Source of the DNA: Heliomicrobium gestii | GTDB lineage: Bacteria; Bacillota; Desulfitobacteriia; Heliobacteriales; Heliobacteriaceae | Length of the DNA: 64,000 bases | Assembly (NCBI RefSeq): GCF_009877435.1 | Contig: NZ_WXEX01000014.1 | Span: 1 to 64,000, forward strand | Reading direction: 5' to 3' | Shown here: positions 32,545 to 41,440 of the stretch, one piece after another | How positions within the stretch are numbered: position 1 is the first letter of the stretch | Layout: each line of letters starts with the position of its first letter | Position numbers and translations under genes: made by a program | The notes under the pieces: generated by a model | Seen by the model: only the letters and a program-made list of their open reading frames with translations | Told to the model about the DNA's origin: nothing | Database searches by the model: none

Positions 32545-33359
32545 GCTGTTTCCGGCGATGCAGGCGATGGCGGCTGCTCCGCCGGCGACCTTCCTTCATC
32601 GGTCAGGGATCGGCCGACCGATTCCATCACCGCCCAGGAGCGCATGGTTCCCTCCGAGCGACAGCAGATGGTCTCCTGGAGCACAGCTAAGGCATGGCGC
32701 AGCAGCTTGGGGCCTACTCGCAACCGGCCCAAATCGCGGGGATCCATCAGCAGCAGGTGGCGCAGCAAGGCCAGAGCGCCAGGGGCGATGAGACCGCTGT
32801 CCCCGTGGCGGTGACGGCAGCAACTCCCCACCACGCCGCCCATCTCCGGCGAATAGGCCGGCCAGGACGCCCTTTCGTCGATCTCGACCGGTTGACCGCA
32901 GTCCAGACAGAGAAAGAGTTCCGGGCAGTATCCGAGCCGGTCCAGCAGGCGGATTTGAAACAGGCAGGCCACCAGATCGCACGGAAAGACGGAGAGCAGG
33001 TGCCACCCCGTCAGCAAGAGCGGAAACAGGTCGGCGCCGCCGTGATCCGGGCTAAGTCGATCCACCAGTTCCGCCATCGATGATGCATGGGTGAATCGCT
33101 CCACATCACCATGCAGGGCGACGAAGGACTCGACCGGCTCCGCCTGGGTCACCGTTTGCAGATTCCTGCCCTCATAGAGGACGAGTTGGCTCTGGGTCAA
33201 GGGCTGCGTGCCGGCGCGAAGGCGGCTTGTGGGCTTGCGCACCCCTTTGGCGATAGCCGTTACTTTTCCCCGTTCACGGGTGAGCAACGTGAGCAACCGG
33301 TCAGCTTCCCCGTAACTCCGGCCTCGAAGGATCAGCGCCTGAGCGCGGTAAACGCGCAT
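32520..33359 (-). CDS. recO: DNA repair protein RecO
   Basis: A 279-residue RecO: N-terminal OB fold (YRAQALILRGRSYGEADRLLTLLTRERGKVTAIAKGVRKPTS), helical C-terminal domain, and a zinc site CLDC (about 150) with CCRHRH some 30 residues on. It loads RecA on SSB-coated DNA together with RecR. The last 25 residues are Pro/Ser-rich (EQPPSPASPETAKEPRSPL) and probably unstructured. It is the last gene of the era block, 15 bases after deoC. Confidence 0.95.
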   Translation of the reverse strand: MRVYRAQALILRGRSYGEADRLLTLLTRERGKVTAIAKGVRKPTSRLRAGTQPLTQSQLVLYEGRNLQTVTQAEPVESFVALHGDVERFTHASSMAELVDRLSPDHGGADLFPLLLTGWHLLSVFPCDLVACLFQIRLLDRLGYCPELFLCLDCGQPVEIDERASWPAYSPEMGGVVGSCCRHRHGDSGLIAPGALALLRHLLLMDPRDLGRLRVGPKLLRHALAVLQETICCRSEGTMRSWAVMESVGRSLTDEGRSPAEQPPSPASPETAKEPRSPL

Positions 33360-33374
33360 GTCAGCCCTCCTCCC

Positions 33375-34091
33375 CTAGTCCTCCGGCGGGCAATCGGCGG
33401 CGCTGGGGAGACCGTCCAGGATGGTCATAGAGGCGCTCGTCCCCAGGCGGTCGGCGCCGGCTTCCAGCATGCGCAGCGCCGTTTCCGCTGTGCGGATGCC
33501 ACCGGAGGCTTTGACGCGGGCTCGGGTCCCCACCGTCCCGGCCATCAACGACACATGCTCAACCGCAGCGCCCCCCGGTCCAAACCCTGTCGATGTCTTG
33601 ACGTAATCGGCGCCGGCGGCGAGGGCGCAATGGCAGGCGGCGACGATCTGTTCATCAGTGAGCAAGGACGTCTCCAAGATCACCTTCACCAGAACGCCAG
33701 GATGCCGGCGCGCCTCCAAAACAACGGCCGCAATGTCGGCCTCGACGGCGTCCCAACGGCCCATCTTGGCCCAACCCAGGTTGATCACCATATCCAGTTC
33801 CTCTGCGCCGGCTTTCAAGGCCTCTTTCGCCTCGAAGGCTTTTAGGCGGCTATAGGAGGCGCCGAGGGGAAAGCCGATGACAGTGGCCACCTTGACCGGG
33901 CTGTTTTGCAACAACACGGCGCAAGTCTCCACCCAGACAGGGTTGACACAGACAGACGCGAAACCGTAGGCCGCCGCCTCGCGGCAAAGAGCGCTGATCT
34001 GCTCCTCCCCCGCATCCGGTTTCAACAAGGTATGGTCGATCATGGCGGCGACGCGCTCTCGCGTCCACCGTTCCTTTGTCGGCACGGTCAT
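33375..34091 (-). CDS. deoC: deoxyribose-phosphate aldolase
   Basis: A 238-residue class I aldolase with a TIM barrel: MIDHTLLKPDA, SVCVNPVWV, TVIGFPLGA, DMVINLGWAK, the Schiff-base lysine in ADYVKTSTGFG, and VKASGGIRT. It splits 2-deoxyribose 5-phosphate into glyceraldehyde 3-phosphate and acetaldehyde. ATG 34091 follows GGAG by 8 bases; the era stop codon lies inside this spacer, so the two genes are translationally close. deoC next to cdd (35124) gives a small deoxynucleoside-salvage pair within the block. Confidence 0.95.
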   Translation of the reverse strand: MTVPTKERWTRERVAAMIDHTLLKPDAGEEQISALCREAAAYGFASVCVNPVWVETCAVLLQNSPVKVATVIGFPLGASYSRLKAFEAKEALKAGAEELDMVINLGWAKMGRWDAVEADIAAVVLEARRHPGVLVKVILETSLLTDEQIVAACHCALAAGADYVKTSTGFGPGGAAVEHVSLMAGTVGTRARVKASGGIRTAETALRMLEAGADRLGTSASMTILDGLPSAADCPPED

Positions 34092-34096
34092 GGCGA

Positions 34097-35104
34097 TCAC
34101 TCCATTTTTTCGTCAAAACCGAAGGAGCGCAGCACATCGGGGCGCTGGCGCCAGTCTTTCTTTACTTTCACCCAGAGTTCTAAGTACACAGATGTGCCCA
34201 GCAGCGCCTCGATCTCCTGTCTCGCCTTCTGGCCGACCTCTTTGAGAAGGGATCCGCCCTTACCGATGAGGATCCCTTTCTGGGAGTCCCGTTCCGTAAA
34301 GATGGTGGCATAGACAACCATGCCCCCTTTCGGCGTTTCCTGCAACTGTTCGATGACGACAGCCACAGAATGGGGAATCTCCTCCCGGGTCACATGGAGC
34401 ACCTTTTCCCGGATCATCTCAGCCATCAACTGCCGTTCCGGCTGATCGGTAAATGAGCCTGCCGGGTAGTAGAGGGGCCCTTCCGGGAGTTTTTCGAAGA
34501 TCAGGTCCTTGAGCCGATCCAGATTGGTCTTCACCCTCGCCGAGACAGGGATCAATTCCTGCCAGGCCACCAACTGGCTGTATTGACTGATCTTCTTCAA
34601 TCCCTCTTCCCGGGTGACGGCGTCCATCTTGTTGACGACAAGGAAGATGGGCGTTTTGATGTCTTTCAGGAGGTGACTGATGAACTGTTCTCCCCCGCCC
34701 GGTTCTTCTGAGGCGTCAACGACATAGAGGATCAGGTCCACCTCGTTGAGGGTCTTGCGCGCCGTCGTCACCATGATCTCCCCGAGTTTGTGCTTCGGCT
34801 TGTGAATCCCGGGGGTGTCGAGAAAGACGGCCTGCCCGCCCGGCGCATTGAGCACGCCGACAATGCGGTTGCGCGTCGTCTGGGGTTTATCGGACATGAT
34901 GGCGACTTTTTTGCCGATCAACTGGTTCATCAGCGTCGATTTACCCACATTGGGACGGCCGATGATACTGATAAAGCCGGACCGGTGTTTCTCCGCGCTT
35001 TTCCCAGCGCTCTCCGGCGCAGGCGTCTTGGCGACGACCTTCTCCGGCTGTGAGGGCGCTTTCTCCCGTTGATAGCGTCGAACAAAGCGGTATCTTTCCG
35101 CCAT
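34097..35104 (-). CDS. era: GTPase Era with N-terminal extension
   Basis: 335 residues. The GTPase domain has GRPNVGKS (G1, residues 49-56), the TTRN G2 loop, DTPGIHKP (G3), VNKMDAV (G4) and PVSARV (G5); the C-terminal KH domain has GILIGKGGSLLKEVG. Era binds the 3' end of 16S rRNA in 30S assembly. Typical Era begins about eight residues before G1; here about 41 extra residues rich in Lys, Pro, Ala and Arg precede it (MAERYRFVRRYQREKAP...). ATG 35104 follows GAGGTGA by five bases, so the extension is really translated. Confidence 0.96.
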   Translation of the reverse strand: MAERYRFVRRYQREKAPSQPEKVVAKTPAPESAGKSAEKHRSGFISIIGRPNVGKSTLMNQLIGKKVAIMSDKPQTTRNRIVGVLNAPGGQAVFLDTPGIHKPKHKLGEIMVTTARKTLNEVDLILYVVDASEEPGGGEQFISHLLKDIKTPIFLVVNKMDAVTREEGLKKISQYSQLVAWQELIPVSARVKTNLDRLKDLIFEKLPEGPLYYPAGSFTDQPERQLMAEMIREKVLHVTREEIPHSVAVVIEQLQETPKGGMVVYATIFTERDSQKGILIGKGGSLLKEVGQKARQEIEALLGTSVYLELWVKVKKDWRQRPDVLRSFGFDEKME

Positions 35105-35123
35105 AGGGGTCACCTCAGTCTTT

Positions 35124-35576
35124 TCATGATTCCTGTTTCTGCCTATCCGTGACTTCAGCGAGTCGGAAGATGCCCGGCAACAACTCGCTCACCACGCTGA
35201 TCTCGCGCCGGTCCTGGTCATCGACCATGTAGACCGGCATATGGGGAGCAAACTCGCCAAGGACCTGGCGGCAAGCGCCGCAGGGGGTGACCGGAGTGGG
35301 CGCGTCAGAGGTGAGGACGAGGGCCGTGAAGCGGCGGCAACCTTCTGAAACCGCTTTGAACAAGGCGGTCCGTTCTGCGCAATTGGTCAAGCCGTAGGAA
35401 CTGTTTTCGACGTTGCAGCCGCTGTAGATCGAACCGTCCTCTCCCAGCAGCGCCGCTCCGACACGAAAGCGCGAATAGGGCGCATAGGCGCGCTCCCGGG
35501 CTTGGCGGGCGGCTTCGATCAAGTTCCGCAAGGAAGCCTCCGATGGAACCGGTGGCTGCTCCCGCCTGGAAATCAT
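35124..35576 (-). CDS. cdd: cytidine deaminase
   Basis: A 150-residue tetrameric-type enzyme: YAPYSRFRVGAALL, GCNVENSSYGLTNCAERTAL with the zinc Cys66 and catalytic Glu68, and TPCGACRQVL with Cys99 and Cys102. Deaminates cytidine and deoxycytidine for salvage. About 12 residues at the N-terminus (MISRREQPPVPS) are extra. It lies between dgkA and era, as in B. subtilis. Confidence 0.96.
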   Translation of the reverse strand: MISRREQPPVPSEASLRNLIEAARQARERAYAPYSRFRVGAALLGEDGSIYSGCNVENSSYGLTNCAERTALFKAVSEGCRRFTALVLTSDAPTPVTPCGACRQVLGEFAPHMPVYMVDDQDRREISVVSELLPGIFRLAEVTDRQKQES

Positions 35577-35629
35577 CCCTGTCCCCTCCTTATCGGTTCG
35601 GGCTTTTATAGGCTGTCCGATTCAGAAGA

Positions 35630-35986
35630 TTATCTGAGCAGGCGCGGACCGAAAACAGCCATGCCGGCGATCAGCGCGTGCAACGCCAAAATCAGGACCG
35701 CGCCGGCAGCGGCGTCTTTGGCGGCGGCGGACAGGGGATGCTCTTCCCTGCCGATGCGGTCGATGGCCGCTTCGATGGCCGAGTTGAAGGCTTCACCGGC
35801 GAGAACGAGAAAAACAGCCGTGACCACCCAGGCCAATTCCCAACCGCCCAAACGAAACCAGGCGGCCATGGCCAGAGCGGTCACAGCGGCGACAAGATGA
35901 ACTCGCATGTTTTGTTGCGTTTTGATCACCCAGAAGATGCCGCGCCAAGCGAAGCGGAAGGAACGAAAAAATTTCCTCAGGTCCAT
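35630..35986 (-). CDS. dgkA: diacylglycerol/undecaprenol kinase
   Basis: A 118-residue integral membrane kinase of the Gram-positive DgkA type: cytosolic FRFAWRGIFWVIKTQQNMRVH, three helices, and the catalytic EAFNSAIEAAIDRIG motif, then DAAAGAVLIL. In Firmicutes it phosphorylates undecaprenol to recycle the lipid carrier for wall and polysaccharide synthesis. Its start overlaps ybeY by 10 bases. Confidence 0.95.
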   Translation of the reverse strand: MDLRKFFRSFRFAWRGIFWVIKTQQNMRVHLVAAVTALAMAAWFRLGGWELAWVVTAVFLVLAGEAFNSAIEAAIDRIGREEHPLSAAAKDAAAGAVLILALHALIAGMAVFGPRLLR

Positions 35987-36471
35987 TCCCGCTGGAGTCC
36001 CTGGCTTTGCAGGACCTTTTCTTCCATCGCCCGCATGCGTTTTGTTTCTTCCTCGTCACCGTGATCATACCCCAGTAGGTGCAGCATGCCGTGGACAAAG
36101 AGGAAGCCCATCTCCCTCTCCAGGGTATGACCGTACTCCGCGGCCTGTCGTTCCGCCGTTTCAACGGAGATGATGATGTCGCCGAGCACCATGCCGGCTG
36201 TAGGGTCGTCGAAATCGGGCTCATCGTCGGCCTGCTCCTCCATCGCGAAGGACAGCACATCTGTCGGCTGATCGATGTTCCGGTAGTCGGCGTTGAGGCG
36301 ACGGATTTTTTCATCGTTCGTCAATACCAGGCTGATCTCCGTGTCCTCCAGCGGGTGCCCGGCCTCCTCCAAACAAACCAAAGCCAGTTGCTCCAGCATC
36401 AACTGCCACGATTCTTCCACTTCCGGCGCCTGAACGACGCCTTCTCGTTCATCCACTATATACAGTTCCAC
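35977..36471 (-). CDS. ybeY: endoribonuclease YbeY
   Basis: A 164-residue enzyme with LVLTNDEKIRRLNADYRNIDQPTDVLSF and the zinc site HGMLHLLGYDH. It matures 16S rRNA and takes part in ribosome quality control. GTG 36471 follows GGGAGG by seven bases and fits the family start; the frame upstream to 36618 is inside pgpH. It overlaps pgpH by 23 bases and dgkA by 10. Confidence 0.95.
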   Translation of the reverse strand: MELYIVDEREGVVQAPEVEESWQLMLEQLALVCLEEAGHPLEDTEISLVLTNDEKIRRLNADYRNIDQPTDVLSFAMEEQADDEPDFDDPTAGMVLGDIIISVETAERQAAEYGHTLEREMGFLFVHGMLHLLGYDHGDEEETKRMRAMEEKVLQSQGLQREWT

Positions 36472-38701
36472 TGCGTTTCCTCCCGTCCAGTTCTTTTGAA
36501 ACCCCTTCCGGGTATTCAATCCGTGTATGGTAGATCCCGTTGAAGACGCGACAGAAGGCCTGAGCGACGCGATCGAGGTCCTTGAAGGTGAGATCGCACT
36601 CCTCAAGCTGTCCGTCATTCAATTTCTCCTTGATCAGTTTGCGCACCAGCCCTTCAATCTTTCCCGACGTGGGTTGGGAAAGAGATCGGACAGCCGCTTC
36701 CACCGTATCGGCCAGCATGACCAAGGCCGCTTCTTTGCTCTGCGGTTTCGGCCCTTCATAGCGGAAATCGCCTTCCTGCACCGATTCGGTGCGATCAGCC
36801 TCCCGCGCCCGGTGATAGAAGAACGAAACGAGGGTGTTCCCATGGTGCTGTTCCACCAGATCGACCACCTGCGGCGGCAATCCTGCCTCCCGGCACAATT
36901 CAGCGCCATCTTTGACATGAGAGGTGATGATCAGGGTGCTCAGGGAAGGGGCGATCTTATCATGGGGGTTTTGTCCCGGCGCCTGGTTTTCGATGAAAAA
37001 GGCGGGCCGGCGGATTTTGCCCACATCATGATAATAGGCGCCCAAACGGACAAGCAGCGCGTCGGCGCCGATCATCTCAGCAGCCGCCTCTCCCAGGTTG
37101 CCGACGAGCAGGCTGTGGTGGTAGGTGCCAGGAGCTTCCATCAGCAACCGCCGCAACAGGGGGTGGTTCGGGTTCGCCAGTTCGAGCAGCTTGACCGATG
37201 TGGTCAGCTTAAAAGCCGATTCCAGGTAGGGCAACGAACCGATCATAAATACCGACGACAGGATCCCGTTGACGACGGCCATCGGCAACCCATAGGTGGC
37301 CACGATGGGAAGTTTGACGCCTGCCGCCAAACCGATGGCAAACACCGTCAGCGCGTTGGCGACAGCCATGATCAGACCGGATCGGGCAAAGTCCATCCGC
37401 TGGCTGAAGCGGGAAACGCTGTAAACGCCGACGAGAGAGCCGATCCAAGCAACAATGGCATGGGGGATCGAGGCGTCCGTGATGATCCCGATGAAGACGC
37501 TGAGCACAGCCGACATGAAGATGGCCACGCGACTGTCCAGAAGGATGGCGATCAGCATGGGTCCCGTCGCTGCCGGGATGACATACAGCAGTTGATCATA
37601 GATGGCTCTCTGTTCATGCAGGTTGATGGAAGCGACGATCCGCGCCGTCAACAGCGTCATCATGGCCATCAATCCCAGCAGCAGGAGCATGCGTTCATCG
37701 AGGTAGAAATCGCGCCGGTAGGTGCGCAAGTACCAGAGGGTGATCGTCATGTTCAGCAGAACCAACAGCGCCATTCCCAGTGGTTTCAGCCAGGCGTCGC
37801 CTGTCCGCAGCAGCTCCAGTTGCGCCAAAAGTTGAATCTGTTCGTCCGAGACGATGTCGCCGGCGCGCACGATCACGTCATCCTTGCGGATGAGGAAGGT
37901 GATCGGCGCGACGCTCTGGCGCACCTCACTGCGCAACCGTTTTGTCGCGTCCACATCAAGGGTGGAGTTGGCCCGCAAAAAAAGCGGGATCAGGGTGCGC
38001 AGGATCTCTTTCGATTCCTGCGTCAAAACGGAATTGTCGATCCGTTCCAACACGATGGCATGGGCTTCCTGTATGCTGTAGGGCAACACCCTGCCGGCGG
38101 CCCGGGTGAGGGGCATCCCCTGGGGCATCTCGTCCAGGGTTTCCGTTAACCCAGGCATGCTGAGCATGTCGGAGATCTGGTTTTGCGTCTCTGTCTGGAT
38201 GAAGGCCAGCGATTCAGGTCGAAGGGAGACAAGCTTGCGCAGCAGCGTCTCCGGGGCAGCCACATTCATCTGCACCTTCAACTGTTCCCACCGGCGTTGT
38301 TCCGCTGCCGTTCCGGACGACGCCGGATCGGCGTTGGCCGATTCCGTTCCTGCCCGTTGGTAGTCTGCGATGGATTTAAAAAACTGATCGATGTCCCGTT
38401 GGCTCCGTCCGGTCACGTTCGGATCATGCGTATAGACGGGGGGCGTAGCGTTGACCTTCTGTTCGCGAGCCAGACGAGTCCGTTCCTCGTCAACGATCTC
38501 CTTCGTGATCGGCGATTTAATGTCTTTCTGGCTTTTTTGTCCTGCCTCCAGCGTCTCCAGGGAAGACAGGTGAGGCAAAGCCAGGATCACCGTATAGATC
38601 AGGAAAAAAGTGAAACCATAGACGATTCGGCGTGTTGTCCGGTATTGCCAAATCTTACGCAGTGCCAGCGTCAACAGGGCCGTGATTTGGCTGTAGGCCA
38701 C
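36449..38701 (-). CDS. pgpH: 7TM-HD phosphohydrolase (PgpH-type c-di-AMP phosphodiesterase)
   Basis: A 750-residue protein: an N-terminal helix (about 24-45), an outside 7TMR-HDED domain (about 50-300), seven membrane helices (about 305-495) and a cytosolic HD domain with HHSLLVGNLGEAA, YYHDVGKIRRP (the HD pair), ITSHVKDG and VEQHHGN. PgpH hydrolyses the second messenger c-di-AMP. GAGGTGA stands six bases before a GTG start. Place and length match B. subtilis yqfF. Confidence 0.94.
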   Translation of the reverse strand: MAYSQITALLTLALRKIWQYRTTRRIVYGFTFFLIYTVILALPHLSSLETLEAGQKSQKDIKSPITKEIVDEERTRLAREQKVNATPPVYTHDPNVTGRSQRDIDQFFKSIADYQRAGTESANADPASSGTAAEQRRWEQLKVQMNVAAPETLLRKLVSLRPESLAFIQTETQNQISDMLSMPGLTETLDEMPQGMPLTRAAGRVLPYSIQEAHAIVLERIDNSVLTQESKEILRTLIPLFLRANSTLDVDATKRLRSEVRQSVAPITFLIRKDDVIVRAGDIVSDEQIQLLAQLELLRTGDAWLKPLGMALLVLLNMTITLWYLRTYRRDFYLDERMLLLLGLMAMMTLLTARIVASINLHEQRAIYDQLLYVIPAATGPMLIAILLDSRVAIFMSAVLSVFIGIITDASIPHAIVAWIGSLVGVYSVSRFSQRMDFARSGLIMAVANALTVFAIGLAAGVKLPIVATYGLPMAVVNGILSSVFMIGSLPYLESAFKLTTSVKLLELANPNHPLLRRLLMEAPGTYHHSLLVGNLGEAAAEMIGADALLVRLGAYYHDVGKIRRPAFFIENQAPGQNPHDKIAPSLSTLIITSHVKDGAELCREAGLPPQVVDLVEQHHGNTLVSFFYHRAREADRTESVQEGDFRYEGPKPQSKEAALVMLADTVEAAVRSLSQPTSGKIEGLVRKLIKEKLNDGQLEECDLTFKDLDRVAQAFCRVFNGIYHTRIEYPEGVSKELDGRKRSGTVYSG

Positions 38702-38712
38702 CCGATTTCACC

Positions 38713-39696
38713 TCATCTATCTCCCTGACCACCCCGGTCTTCATAGTCCTCATAGGCGCGAATGATCCGGCCGACAAGAGGGTTGCGCACCACATCTCCC
38801 GTGGTAAAGAAATGAAAAGCGAGTCCTTCAATACCCTGCAGAATTTTCTGCACAGTCACAAGCCCCGAGTTTGCGCCCCGGGGCAAATCCACCTGTGTGA
38901 TATCGCCGGTAACTACGGCTTTTGATCCGAAACCGATGCGCGTCAAAAACATCTTCATCTGTTCCGGCGTTGTGTTTTGGGCCTCGTCAAGGATGATGAA
39001 GGAATCGTCCAGGGTGCGTCCCCGCATGTAGGCCAGCGGCGCGATCTCGATGATGCCCCGCTCCATGTATTTCTGAGTCGGCTCAGCCCCCATGGTGTCA
39101 AAGAGTCCGTCATAGAGGGGGCGCAGATAGGGGTCCACCTTTTCCTGCAGATCCCCAGGCAGAAAGCCCAGCTTTTCCCCAGCCTCCACCGCCGGCCGAG
39201 TCAGGATGATCCGGTTGACTTCCTTATTCTTCAGGGCCAGCACAGCCATGACGACGGCCAGATAGGTTTTGCCCGTTCCAGCCGGCCCGATGCCGAAGAT
39301 GATCTGGTTTTGGCGGATAACCTGCAGGTATTTCCGCTGCCCCAGTGTTTTCGCTTTGATCTGCTTCCCCCGCGGTGTCGTCATCACCACATCGCCGAGA
39401 GCCTCGGCGATCAGGGGTTGATGGCCTTCATTGACCAGTCGGAAGGCGTACTCGATCTCGCCCTGTCCGACCTCTTGTCCGGCTCGGATGAGGCCGATCA
39501 GTTGTTCAATCAGCCGCGTCGCCGCCTCGACAACCGGTCGCGCGCCTGTAACGATGATCTCGGCGCCGCGGGCCACGATTTTAGCGCCACTCAAACGTTC
39601 GATCAACCGCAAGTTTTCATCGCGGTGGCCGAAAAGTCCGACGGCCTCCCAATTGTCTTCGAGATGGATTCGTTGCTCATGGCTCGATGCCGACAG
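38713..39696 (-). CDS. phoH: PhoH-like ATPase; start codon anomalous
   Basis: About 327 residues: N-terminal KH-like part, then a P-loop domain with GPAGTGKTYLAVV (Walker A), LTRPAVEAGEKLGFLPGDL, DSFIILDEAQNTTPEQM (Walker B) and VVTGDITQVDLP. PhoH/YbeZ links to YbeY and RNA metabolism. The first standard start is TTG 39612, but the frame upstream still encodes the family's N-terminus (HLEDNWEAVGLFG) up to the yqfD stop. There is no ATG, GTG or TTG in it. AGGAGG at 39712-39707 stands 10 bases from CTG 39696 and 4 from ACG 39702. I take CTG as the best candidate; a base error is the alternative. Confidence 0.92.
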   Translation of the reverse strand: MSASSHEQRIHLEDNWEAVGLFGHRDENLRLIERLSGAKIVARGAEIIVTGARPVVEAATRLIEQLIGLIRAGQEVGQGEIEYAFRLVNEGHQPLIAEALGDVVMTTPRGKQIKAKTLGQRKYLQVIRQNQIIFGIGPAGTGKTYLAVVMAVLALKNKEVNRIILTRPAVEAGEKLGFLPGDLQEKVDPYLRPLYDGLFDTMGAEPTQKYMERGIIEIAPLAYMRGRTLDDSFIILDEAQNTTPEQMKMFLTRIGFGSKAVVTGDITQVDLPRGANSGLVTVQKILQGIEGLAFHFFTTGDVVRNPLVGRIIRAYEDYEDRGGQGDR

Positions 39697-39729
39697 GTTC
39701 GTCCAACCTCCTGTGACGCCCCGCGCCCG

Positions 39730-40962
39730 TTATGGGCCCGCTTCGATCGACTGGGGAACGGCGATGTCCTCCAGCACTTCCACGGACACCTTCACCTTGA
39801 CCCTTTCCGGAGGAGCCGGTTGGGGAAGCACCATTTCACGCAGCACTCGGGCTCCCGGCGGCAACAGACCGCTGACGGCCTGCCTGGCTTTTTCCTGCGC
39901 CGCCGCCAACGCCTCTTGAGCGGTCCGTTCCTGCCGGAAGGCGCGCAATTCATGATACTCTGTTTTTATTATTTCGACGGGTATGCCGAGATTCCTCCAT
40001 AATGAAGGAGTTCTCATGGAAACCTCTTCTGATCCTGTAGGATAGGGGTTGTTGCGCGGACCTTTTATGATGATTTCCTGATTTCCCCACTTTATGCGCC
40101 ATTGTTCGCTCACGGCGCCAGTCGGAACGGTTCCCTCCAAAAGGACCGGCTCTTCGATCCATTGATCATAAGAGACCTTGGCCCAAACCTCTCCACGAGC
40201 CTGCACCTTCTCCAGCAGCTTGGGCGGCGTCGGTTTTTCCTCTGCCTGTGTGTGGGCGGCCGGCTTGTGATCATAGAGCAGCCCGGAAATCACTACCTGG
40301 TCTTTAGCGACACGCTCGCCCTCGGCGACTTTCCCTTCGCCGACAAGCACCATCAGCCGTTGGATAACGCCGCTCTTGGCGGCAACAATATGGCAGGGGC
40401 CGTTCACCACCGGCTTTTTGGGCAACACCTTCTCCTGCACCTCGATGACGACGCGGGTGCCTTTGGCTGTGACCCCCACCCATTCCAGTCCGGGGAAAGC
40501 GCCCATGAGCGAATGCTCGGCCTCCCGCACATCGATCAGCGGTCGCCAGCTTCCGACGCGAATCCCTTTTTCACGAGCCACTTGCAAAAGCTGCTGCTTC
40601 TCCACCCGATCATTGCCGATCACATCGACATCCCAGACGAAGGTGGACATGATCAGAATCGTCAACACGAATGAAAAAACGCCGATGACAAGGGAGCGCT
40701 TCCGTTTCAATGTAGAGGCATAAAAGGGCCAGCCGTAGCGCGACTGGATGCGCATGCGGCTGCCTGATTTGCGCGCCACATGGCGGAGGGAACGAAAGCC
40801 GTCCATCCGCACCTTTGCCGACAGGCGGCCTGACGCCTCCCGCCGCAGGTCATAAAGGGGGATCCCCCGGCTCGCCGCCAGGTTGATGAATTTTTCTAGT
40901 TGCGATCCCTCGATTCGTATCCCTAAAAAGCCGATCCAGTAAGACCACCAACGGCGCAGCAT
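39730..40962 (-). CDS. yqfD: sporulation protein YqfD
   Basis: A 410-residue protein: MLRRWWSYWIGFLGIRIEG at the start, one membrane helix (about residues 86-108), and a long outer domain with VRVEVQEKVLPK-like segments typical of YqfD, which shares a fold with stage IV proteins. In B. subtilis yqfD is a sigma-E gene of the mother cell. ATG 40962 follows GGAGGG by about seven bases; an ATG at 40980 overlaps the yqfC stop. The middle part (HKPAAHTQAEEKPTPPKLLE) is a Pro-rich linker. Paired with yqfC. Confidence 0.93.
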   Translation of the reverse strand: MLRRWWSYWIGFLGIRIEGSQLEKFINLAASRGIPLYDLRREASGRLSAKVRMDGFRSLRHVARKSGSRMRIQSRYGWPFYASTLKRKRSLVIGVFSFVLTILIMSTFVWDVDVIGNDRVEKQQLLQVAREKGIRVGSWRPLIDVREAEHSLMGAFPGLEWVGVTAKGTRVVIEVQEKVLPKKPVVNGPCHIVAAKSGVIQRLMVLVGEGKVAEGERVAKDQVVISGLLYDHKPAAHTQAEEKPTPPKLLEKVQARGEVWAKVSYDQWIEEPVLLEGTVPTGAVSEQWRIKWGNQEIIIKGPRNNPYPTGSEEVSMRTPSLWRNLGIPVEIIKTEYHELRAFRQERTAQEALAAAQEKARQAVSGLLPPGARVLREMVLPQPAPPERVKVKVSVEVLEDIAVPQSIEAGP

Positions 40963-40976
40963 GTCCTTCCCTCCGG

Positions 40977-41261
40977 TCATTTCGAATAGTTTAACTGACG
41001 GATGCGTCCTTCCACCACCAGTTCTTCGGGCAGGATCGTGCGGAGGACCAGTTGTTCCCCGACGATCTCCAACTGACCTCCGGTGATGCCGATGCGGATA
41101 CGGTCATCGCTATACTCGACGATGCCCCGGTGATTCTCCAACACCAGTTGCACGTTCCCAATCATGCTGATCTTCGGGTAATCCAAGAGCACATCTTTGG
41201 GCATCTCCAGGAATCCGGCCAATGCCTTCTGCAGCCGCTGCTTGCCCCGTTCCCAGGCCAT
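40977..41261 (-). CDS. yqfC: sporulation protein YqfC
   Basis: A 94-residue protein with EMPKDVLLDYPKISMIGNVQLVLENHRGI, which is the whole-length YqfC signature; rich in beta strands. Always next to yqfD, of unknown biochemical role in sporulation. ATG 41261 lies nine bases after AAGGAG. Confidence 0.92.
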   Translation of the reverse strand: MAWERGKQRLQKALAGFLEMPKDVLLDYPKISMIGNVQLVLENHRGIVEYSDDRIRIGITGGQLEIVGEQLVLRTILPEELVVEGRIRQLNYSK

Positions 41262-41380
41262 GCTCCGCACTCCTTTCCATCCTTGTCCATACTTATGCCA
41301 AAAGGAGCGAGATCATGCCCCGGCGTCGGGCTGGCGCCAGTGCCTGCCGTAGAAAAGCATCCAAAAGAAGGGCGCAAAAA

Positions 41381-41414
41381 AAGAACCCTTGCAGGTGTTT
41401 CTGCAAGGGTTCTT
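41381..41414 (-). terminator. intrinsic terminator after yqeY
   Basis: A perfect 14-bp stem AAGAACCCTTGCAG/CTGCAAGGGTTCTT with a 6-base loop, followed by TTTTTT on the minus strand, 26 bases after the yqeY stop. It separates the rpsU-yqeY unit from yqfC. Confidence 0.9.
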
Positions 41415-41440
41415 CATCCGTCACCGGGGTTGTACAGCTG

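Noticed and set aside
36527-38149. 540-codon plus-strand frame opposite pgpH
   Set aside because: No ribosome binding site or protein motif; antisense shadow of the HD phosphohydrolase gene.
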